Assembly (NCBI GenBank): GCA_964391185.1
Contig: CAYMIX010000001.1
Location: 62,001 to 126,000, forward strand
Direction: 5' to 3'
DNA length: 64,000 bases
Origin: JAKQEM01 sp964391185
GTDB taxonomy: Bacteria; Patescibacteriota; Gracilibacteria; Peribacterales; Peribacteraceae
The notes under the pieces are model-generated. The model was given only the letters and a program-made list of their open reading frames with translations. It made no database searches and was not told the DNA's origin. This document shows, piece after piece, positions 58,905 through 64,000 of this stretch (within the stretch, counting starts at the first letter, position 1; every line of letters starts with the position of its first letter). Made by a program: the position numbers and the translations under genes.

Positions 58905-59065
58905 CGTTTACCAAGTTCACGGATAAGCATACGATAGCTATTATCAAGCTCGTTCAACGTTTTTGGCATCTTTTTGAAATCTTTAGCCTCTTTTTTTACA
59001 TGCATCGACCTCTCATTTTTATGAGTGGTATTAGTCAGCCGCTTTTTGAAGAATGCGAACATCAT
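58901..59065 (-). CDS. Small Lys-rich protein upstream of Fic gene (putative antitoxin, 54 aa)
   Basis: Minus-strand ORF from ATG ATG (59060-59065): MMFAFFKKRLTNTTHKNERS ... ending ELDNSYRMLIRELGKR. Its stop overlaps the Fic start (ATGA), a typical toxin-antitoxin arrangement. Basic and probably helical. It lacks the Fic-inhibitory S/TxxxE(G/N) motif that I can recognise. The upstream region is AT-rich with TATAAT on the coding strand. I know no matching family. Confidence 0.55.
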   Translation of the reverse strand: MMFAFFKKRLTNTTHKNERSMHVKKEAKDFKKMPKTLNELDNSYRMLIRELGKR

Positions 59066-59165
59066 TTATATTATAAAATAATATTATAATTTAAGCAAAT
59101 AGTTATATTCATTATGCTGTTAATAAATTTAGTTTCAATAAAAACAACCATTTTGTTGTTGATTA

Positions 59166-59741
59166 TTAATGTAATTTCTGTCCCTTCTTCATCATCTCCA
59201 ATAATACTTTCAGCCTCCTCTCCCGTGTCTCTGGCTTCTTCGCCGTCTGAAGTCTCCAGGCGATTGCGTAGGTATTTGCTTTGTTCAGAGTCAGGAAAAA
59301 TTCATACGCTTTCTTGTTCTTCTTTAGCTCCTTAATGAAATCTTCTGGCACAACCATCGCTGCTGAACCGTCATAGGCGCGTTCCCAACGACCATCTGCT
59401 TTTGCAGCTTTGATCGCTTCGAGCCCTACTGGTTGCATGCGCTTCTCTTTTATCAATCGTTCTGCGTGTTCGATGTTCCGCTTGGACCACATACTTCGTG
59501 CACGACGCGGCGTGAATCGCTGTATCCACGAATTTTCGGAATCGGGATTTGCCTGGCCATCAATCCACCCGAAACACAGTGCAACATCGAGCGCTTCTTT
59601 GTACGTCACCGAAGGAATGTTGGAATCCTTCTTATACATCCGAAGCCAAATCCCATCAGATGAATCGTGATTCTTTTTCATCCATGATTCCATCTTCTTT
59701 GTAGATTCGAATGCGATGATGGGTTGGTCGGGTTTTTTCAT
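59166..59741 (-). CDS. YdeI/OmpD-associated family protein
   Basis: A 191-aa protein. 'STKKMESWMKKNHDSSDGIW', 'YKEALDVALCFGWIDGQANP' and 'FTPRRARSMWSKRNIEHAER' match the YdeI-like family, sometimes named bacteriocin-protection protein. The C-terminus 'ETRERRLKVLLEMMKKGQK' is also typical. The molecular function is not established. It lies between the Fic locus and tRNA-Arg. Confidence 0.9.
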   Translation of the reverse strand: MKKPDQPIIAFESTKKMESWMKKNHDSSDGIWLRMYKKDSNIPSVTYKEALDVALCFGWIDGQANPDSENSWIQRFTPRRARSMWSKRNIEHAERLIKEKRMQPVGLEAIKAAKADGRWERAYDGSAAMVVPEDFIKELKKNKKAYEFFLTLNKANTYAIAWRLQTAKKPETRERRLKVLLEMMKKGQKLH

Positions 59742-59748
59742 ATATTCA

Positions 59749-59823
59749 TGGTGCTCCCAGTAGGAATTGAACCTACATTTGCCCCTTAGGAGAGGGCCGT
59801 TCTATCCGTTGAACTACGGGAGC
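59749..59823 (-). tRNA. tRNA-Arg (anticodon CCT)
   Basis: A 72-nt cloverleaf (59752-59823) plus encoded CCA. Acceptor GCTCCCG/TGGGAGC, anticodon arm CCCTC-TCCTAAG-GGG with CCT anticodon, T-arm GTAGGTTCAATTCCTAC. Confidence 0.94.
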
Positions 59824-59946
59824 ATGTAAATTGTTAGCAGGCAAAAAGGATGACTATCGCTTGCGAACAATATAACAATGTAACAATACAACTACGAAAG
59901 ATCGATTAAAGTTACTATAAAGGTCGCCAAAGAAAACAGCGAGAGT

Positions 59947-60474
59947 TTACCCAAACACCACCACTTCTCTTCCGTCTTGAGGCAATGCACCCTTAAGCTT
60001 GTATTCGTTCGTGTGTTCAATGTTCATCGCGCCTGCGGATTTCAGCACTTCTGGATTGAGTGCGCCGTCTGGACCTGGAACCAAAATGAGCACGCGTGGG
60101 TCGATTTCATCGATGAGCTTTTGGCAGAGCTTTGCGTCTTCTGCAGGGAGCACAAGCACGTGCACATCGCCCAGGCGCTCAATGTCGGTTTCGTCCCATA
60201 CTTCCAATGGAGAAGCGATAAATGCGATGCGTGTGTGTTCTACGTCTGCCGTGTACGAAACCTTCTGACCATCCAACTGGCCAATGCCGCGAACGGAAAT
60301 GCCTGCAACGTCATACTCGCCCGGCCATGAAAGCTGTTCACGACTTGGGAACTCTTGCGGGCTGATGATTAAATTAATCGCGCCTGCAACAGGCTTTTCG
60401 GGATAGGAAACAACTGGCATTTCGCCACCGGTTACACGAACAGAAACACCGCTGATATGAGTGAAGGTCAGCAT
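59947..60474 (-). CDS. Degenerate metallo-beta-lactamase-fold protein (UPF0173-like)
   Basis: A 175-aa protein. The strand order 'FTHISGVSVRVTG' ... 'PGEYDVAGISVRGI' ... 'IAFIASPLEVWDE' ... 'GDVHVLVLPAED' follows small Zn-dependent hydrolases of the beta-lactamase fold. The HxHxDH metal motif is absent, so it is probably a non-enzymatic relative. Such proteins are common in CPR genomes. Role unknown. Confidence 0.75.
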   Translation of the reverse strand: MLTFTHISGVSVRVTGGEMPVVSYPEKPVAGAINLIISPQEFPSREQLSWPGEYDVAGISVRGIGQLDGQKVSYTADVEHTRIAFIASPLEVWDETDIERLGDVHVLVLPAEDAKLCQKLIDEIDPRVLILVPGPDGALNPEVLKSAGAMNIEHTNEYKLKGALPQDGREVVVFG

Positions 60475-60515
60475 CGGGTGTACTGTAACGAAAAAGAGTG
60501 GGTTTGGCTAGATAT

Positions 60516-60947
60516 TCAGGCGGCTTCATCGACATCATCTCCTGCCACAGATGTTGATGGATCGTGTAGTACTATTGTGGCTTCTTGTTGCCCCACTGCA
60601 TGGGTAATCTCGTTTTTTTGGGTAGATCGCGGAAGTGCGTAAGATATCGGTTCGAGTGGCTTTCGTCCGCGGAACAAATATGCACCCTTAAATATACCAA
60701 TCGATGCAAGAAGAGTGCGTACTTGTTCGATGGTTAAACGGAATTGAGCGATAGTTTCGGGAGTTTTCTCAGCAGGATCCTCGACGTAGATTATGAATCT
60801 TTCTTTGATTTCATGCGGTGGACGCATACCTACAACTCCGGCTATTTTCATCAATGCCGCACTGGTATTCCAAATAATGTTCCACTGAGGAGGAAGAGAT
60901 CGTTGGGCTGCCTCTTGCGTTTGTGGTGCAGCGGATGGCTTCTCCAT
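60516..60947 (-). CDS. Hypothetical protein (143 aa)
   Basis: Starts MEKPSAAPQTQEAAQRSLPP. Soluble, with a mid region 'ERFIIYVEDPAEKTPETIAQ' and 'TLLASIGIFKGAYLFRGRKP' and an acidic C-terminus ('SVAGDDVDEAA'). I recognise no family. It is on the same strand as the degenerate hydrolase 42 bp away, so they may be co-transcribed. Confidence 0.6.
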   Translation of the reverse strand: MEKPSAAPQTQEAAQRSLPPQWNIIWNTSAALMKIAGVVGMRPPHEIKERFIIYVEDPAEKTPETIAQFRLTIEQVRTLLASIGIFKGAYLFRGRKPLEPISYALPRSTQKNEITHAVGQQEATIVLHDPSTSVAGDDVDEAA

Positions 60948-61026
60948 GCTCGCACTTTAAAACATTCGATGGTGAAATGCGAATGTATCCGCGAAACAAC
61001 AAGCTCGCTGAAACGTTGTCATGAAT

Positions 61027-61034
61027 GCTATACT
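61027..61034 (+). promoter_or_regulatory. Extended -10 of the second SLH gene (leaderless)
   Basis: TGCTATACT (61026-61034) followed by 9 nt and ATG at 61044. Confidence 0.55.
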
Positions 61035-61043
61035 CTGCGCCAT

Positions 61044-62741
61044 ATGAAACGACTCGCACTCTCCTCTTTGTTATTTGCAGTTCCTCTCACGGCATTTGCA
61101 CTCGATTACACTGATGTGTCGTCGCGCTACAATGATCAACCGTTTTCCAAAGCGGAAGCGGCTGGTATCAGTGTTCTCACCAATATTGGTGCCGTCAGCG
61201 GAAATCCTGATGGAACATTTGCAGCTGAAAGAACACTGAATCGTGCAGAGTTCTTAAAGATTGCGTACGAAAGCAATGATCGAGTTTTAGTTTCGAGCGA
61301 TGATGCCGACAGTTGCTTTCCAGATGTGCGAAAGCCCGATTGGTTCAGTAAATATGTTTGTCTTGCAAAGGAGCGTGGAGATATCGAAGGATATCCAGAT
61401 GGCATGTTCCACCCAGAGCGTTCAGTGAACTATGTGGAAGCTATTAAGATTCTCGTTGAATTATTCGATTATTCTTTGCCTGAGCCAGCACCAAACGAAC
61501 GTTGGGCTTGGTACACGGGTTACTGGAAGGCAGCTGATGAGCATGATGTTCTTCTGCCTATGGATCTTGCTGCAGATGTATTCCTCACACGCGGACAAAT
61601 GGCACGCCTCACAGCAGCGTTTCTTGCGGAGGATGCAGGTGAACTTTCTCAGTATCGCGATTTCGAGAAGGGCAAGAAAGGCAGTAGTAGTTCCAGCCGC
61701 ACATCGAGCGTGAGCTCTGGGAGTGGTGCATCGAATTCTGCTACATCCTCTGTATCCTCTGTTTCTTCTACATCCTCTGTTTCCTCCTCAGCACAATCAT
61801 CCGTACTCACGGTATTCAGCCCTTCTATCAGCCGCTTCCTTGTTGCGGGGACGACAACCCCAGTTATCCTTGATGGACTTTTTTCTGGTGCGGAATCCGA
61901 TGGAGATTTGTATCGTGTCGAGCTCGAGCTCCAGCGTGAGATTGTTTCGATCGATCGCATGATGTTGGTCGATCAATATGGTCGCACTATCGTTGAACTT
62001 TTGCCCCAGACCTACAGCAACCAGAATCACACGAAGTGGCGCGTGGAAGTAAACAGCGGCACCTATATGATTCCTAAAAATACATCGCAGCGCTTGGGTA
62101 TTCGCATCACTACGGACTCATACGGCGGAGGTTCTACATCCAATGAATTGTTCGAACTCAAAACACTTTCGCTCTGGGTCGTAGAACGTTCGACAGGAGC
62201 GAGTCGTCAAATTGTTCCGACTGAGACACATTATCCCATGCACCAGACGTCGTTCGGTCGCATTACATCTGTTCGCAATACGCTCGCGACGAGCATGACG
62301 GTACCACAGGGTCAGGGTCGCACACTTGGAACATTTGCAATTATGGGCATGGCTTCTACGGGCGCAGCACTCGATGTGAAGAGTCTCACATTTACATTGC
62401 AGACGACTGATGTATCAGTGAGTGGCTTGCGCATCACGGGCATTCCTGGGGCACTTCAGAGTGATTGCGGAACGGAAACGACGGACGGAAAAGTGGTCAT
62501 CAACTGCGACATCCCACCCGGGATTCAGCGCATTGGAACGGATCCATTAGTATTCAGCATCACGGCGAATCTTACTGTTGCTGCTGCCAAAAATGCGGGC
62601 ATGGTTCAGCTACTCGCAAGCTCGCCCGGAGGCTTAACGAGCCTCGGTGCAGTGCGCTGGACGGATCAATCAAGCACGTTCAACTGGATTGAGTCAGATG
62701 TTGAATTGGATAGCGGGCCGGTGGTTACTGTAACTAAATAA
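61044..62741 (+). CDS. SLH-domain surface protein with C-terminal beta-rich region
   Basis: The protein is 565 aa from ATG at 61044, with signal peptide MKRLALSSLLFAVPLTAFA. Three SLH repeats occupy residues about 25-200 ('ISVLTNIGAVSGNPDGTFAA', 'LAKERGDIEGYPDGMFHPER', 'LPMDLAADVFLTRGQMARL'), the reverse domain order to the SLH protein at 40554. A Ser-rich linker (about 210-250) leads to a beta-rich exposed region of about 310 residues without a recognised domain ('GTYMIPKNTSQRLGIRI'). Two Cys in 'LQSDCGTETTDGKVVINCDI'. Likely cell-wall bound through the SLH part. A longer frame from 60744 is rejected because it precedes the promoter. Confidence 0.88.
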   Translation: MKRLALSSLLFAVPLTAFALDYTDVSSRYNDQPFSKAEAAGISVLTNIGAVSGNPDGTFAAERTLNRAEFLKIAYESNDRVLVSSDDADSCFPDVRKPDWFSKYVCLAKERGDIEGYPDGMFHPERSVNYVEAIKILVELFDYSLPEPAPNERWAWYTGYWKAADEHDVLLPMDLAADVFLTRGQMARLTAAFLAEDAGELSQYRDFEKGKKGSSSSSRTSSVSSGSGASNSATSSVSSVSSTSSVSSSAQSSVLTVFSPSISRFLVAGTTTPVILDGLFSGAESDGDLYRVELELQREIVSIDRMMLVDQYGRTIVELLPQTYSNQNHTKWRVEVNSGTYMIPKNTSQRLGIRITTDSYGGGSTSNELFELKTLSLWVVERSTGASRQIVPTETHYPMHQTSFGRITSVRNTLATSMTVPQGQGRTLGTFAIMGMASTGAALDVKSLTFTLQTTDVSVSGLRITGIPGALQSDCGTETTDGKVVINCDIPPGIQRIGTDPLVFSITANLTVAAAKNAGMVQLLASSPGGLTSLGAVRWTDQSSTFNWIESDVELDSGPVVTVTK

Positions 62742-62777
62742 CGTACCCTTTCTGTCGCTATTCCAACTTCGTAGTGT

Positions 62778-62812
62778 TTACTAGTTAACTGGTTTATTGG
62801 TTCAGCGGTTAT
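62778..62812. repeat. AT-rich repeat, left flank of the S23-type gene
   Basis: GTTTACTAGTTAACTGGTTT then ATTGGTTCAGCGGTT; inverted relative at 63279-63302. Confidence 0.6.
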
Positions 62813-62872
62813 ACATGCTTCAGTGCTTTAACAAGCTAAAGCAGACAACGGTGCATTTTTTGGCTATGTTGA

Positions 62873-63289
62873 ATGAGTGAATTTCACAACTTTCAGGAAA
62901 TGCGCGTATGGCAGAAATCTAGAGTCCTCGTTCGTGCGATAAGGGCTATTTGTAAAAGAGAAGCTACACAAAAAGATTGGTCGTTCATTGATCAAATCAC
63001 GAGTGCTGTCAGGTCAATATCAGCGAATATTGCCGAAGGTAGTGATGCAATGACAACTCCGGAATTCATTAATTTTCTTGGATATGCCAAAAGGTCTGCA
63101 ACAGAAGTGAGATCACATCTGTATGACGCACTTGATGAGCAATATATTTCTCATGATGAATTCAAGAATCTTGTTGATCAAACATATTCGATTACACGAA
63201 TGTTAGCGAGTCTCATTCATTATCTTCAATCAATAAACCCAAACCTTAAACGCACGTTTAAAGAAAAACTCCCACAACCAGTAAACTAA
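62873..63289 (+). CDS. Four-helix bundle protein (S23 / 23S rRNA intervening-sequence family)
   Basis: A 138-aa protein. 'FQEMRVWQKSRVLVRAIRAI', 'WSFIDQITSAVRSISANIAE' followed by GSD, and 'FLGYAKRSATEVRSHLYDAL' are the four-helix bundle family signature. The family is named for ORFs in spirochaete 23S rRNA insertions but is widespread and of unknown function. The gene is flanked on both sides by inverted AT-rich repeats, which suggests movement as a cassette. Its last codons overlap the right repeat. Confidence 0.9.
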   Translation: MSEFHNFQEMRVWQKSRVLVRAIRAICKREATQKDWSFIDQITSAVRSISANIAEGSDAMTTPEFINFLGYAKRSATEVRSHLYDALDEQYISHDEFKNLVDQTYSITRMLASLIHYLQSINPNLKRTFKEKLPQPVN

Positions 63290-63302
63290 TAAACCAATTA
63301 AC
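63279..63302. repeat. AT-rich repeat, right flank of the S23-type gene
   Basis: CCAGTAAACTAATAAACCAA then TTAAC, the inverse of the left flank with a few changes; overlaps the ends of both convergent genes. Confidence 0.6.
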
Positions 63303-64000
63303 CCGCGCTCAGCGCGACAGAAAGGTCCTCCGCCATTTCCTTCGCAGCATTCCTCGCAGCAGCTGCAAAGTCCTTTTTATTTGATGCGAAGATAATCGAG
63401 CGTCCTGCATTTACGATCGCTCCGGTTCCATCAGCAAGGAAGTTTCCTTTTACGTCTTCTGCTGTCGCACCCTGAGCACCATAACCAGGTACCAAGAATG
63501 GGACGTGTGGCATGAGCGTGCGCAGGTATTTGGATTCTTCGGGGTACGTGGCTCCTACGACCGCGCCGACACAGGAGAGGTTTGTATCTGGTCCGATGTG
63601 TTGTGCTGCCCAGCTTTCTACAAGTTGCGCCATGTGTTCGTGCACAACTTCGTCCCCTACCGGGAGATCCTGAAGTTCGCCGGAGCTTTCGTTGCTGGTT
63701 TTTACGAGGACGTAAATTCCTTTCTCATTCTTTGTCGCACGTTCGATGAACGGTAGTACACCATCGCTTCCGAGGTATGGGTTCACGGTGAGTGCATCGA
63801 TCGGGCTGTCTTTGAAGAGATATGCGTCGGCGTATGCCTCGCATGTTGTGCCGATATCACCGCGCTTTCCATCGGCGATCACCATCATGCCATTACTCTT
63901 TGCATAGGCACACACGGCCCAGAAAGCCTTCATTCCTTCCCATCCGAGAACTTCGAAGTACGCCATCTGCGGCTTGATTGCGGCGGCGATATCTTTGGTC
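63298..64000 (-). CDS. pyrF: Orotidine 5'-phosphate decarboxylase (5' end beyond the window)
   Basis: The start codon lies past position 64000; the frame is open to the edge (TKDIAAAIKPQMAYFEV). The signature 'VIADGKRGDIGTTCEAYAD', the loop 'VGATYPEESKYLRTLMP' and 'FLVPGYGAQGATAEDVKGNF' identify the longer (type 2) OMP decarboxylase subfamily. It makes UMP, the last step after PyrB and PyrC elsewhere in the window. About 234 residues are visible. Confidence 0.95.
   Translation of the reverse strand, partial: TKDIAAAIKPQMAYFEVLGWEGMKAFWAVCAYAKSNGMMVIADGKRGDIGTTCEAYADAYLFKDSPIDALTVNPYLGSDGVLPFIERATKNEKGIYVLVKTSNESSGELQDLPVGDEVVHEHMAQLVESWAAQHIGPDTNLSCVGAVVGATYPEESKYLRTLMPHVPFLVPGYGAQGATAEDVKGNFLADGTGAIVNAGRSIIFASNKKDFAAAARNAAKEMAEDLSVALSAG

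Noticed and set aside
60744..61043. N-terminal extension of the second SLH protein
   Set aside because: It runs opposite to a plausible gene, precedes the extended -10 box, and would bury the signal peptide inside the protein.
1..64000. Recoding of TGA as glycine (genetic code 25)
   Set aside because: TGA ends several conserved genes at the expected length (pilD, smpB, tsaB, secA), so the standard bacterial code applies.

Overview
The window looks like a chromosomal segment of a Patescibacteria (CPR) bacterium, probably near the Peribacteria/Peregrinibacteria. I infer this from the gene set and sequence habits, not from a marker tree. The evidence is monoderm-type type IV pili without secretin genes, SLH and Ser-rich-linker surface proteins, many leaderless promoters (a -10 box 6-10 nt before the start codon), and short palindromic repeats scattered between and inside genes. 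TGA is used as a stop throughout (for example pilD, smpB, tsaB), so the Gracilibacteria/Absconditabacteria code with TGA as glycine does not apply. Pyrimidine synthesis genes (pyrB, pyrC, pyrF) are present, which many CPR genomes lack.

Layout. 1-5.4 kb: mfd (cut by the window edge), a small ORF, dnaN, a 730-bp AT-rich region with DnaA boxes that is very likely oriC, and a GlmU-like sugar nucleotidyltransferase. 5.4-15 kb: a Tyr-rich secreted protein, a ComEC-like hydrolase, a fibronectin-III surface protein, an M50 protease, a flippase, pyrB, pyrC and a secreted protein with its own strong promoter. 15-22.4 kb: RNase J, a membrane pseudo-PP2C protein, a cytidylyltransferase, pilD, a structured intergenic element, smpB and recR. 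22.4-23.5 kb: a winged-helix/HATPase/STAS-like fusion preceded by four ATTATAAT palindromes at exact 11-bp spacing.

23.5-41.9 kb is one long surface and pilus region on the plus strand: response regulator, pilB, pilC, four pilin-like or minor pilin genes, two major-pilin paralogues, a membrane histidine kinase, an ECF sigma factor, then a giant acidic repeat protein and an SLH protein. The giant protein has no Lys or Arg over about 1,290 residues and carries a 234-bp tandem repeat. 41.9-42.8 kb holds rnpB (minus strand), a tRNA-Thr fragment and an intact tRNA-Thr.

42.8-57.2 kb: a polyprenyl glycosylphosphotransferase, a small Cys-containing exported protein, a DnaQ exonuclease with a degenerate DinG-like helicase, nusA, a HTH regulator, a glycosyltransferase, tsaB, secA, holB and murA. 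57.2-59.8 kb is a small accessory island: a DUF5678-like/retropepsin-like pair with an apparent frameshift, a DUF1697 protein, a Fic/Doc-like toxin with a newly found 54-codon partner, a YdeI-family protein and tRNA-Arg. 59.9-64 kb: a degenerate metallo-hydrolase, a second SLH protein, an S23-type four-helix protein flanked by inverted repeats, and pyrF (cut by the window edge).

The strongest candidates for something new are the acidic repeat protein with its upstream kinase/sigma/pilus genes, the helically phased palindrome array with its HATPase fusion, and the small repeats that have entered the reading frames of essential genes (secA, tsaB) and a prepilin leader. All calls come from reading the sequence; no database search was run.
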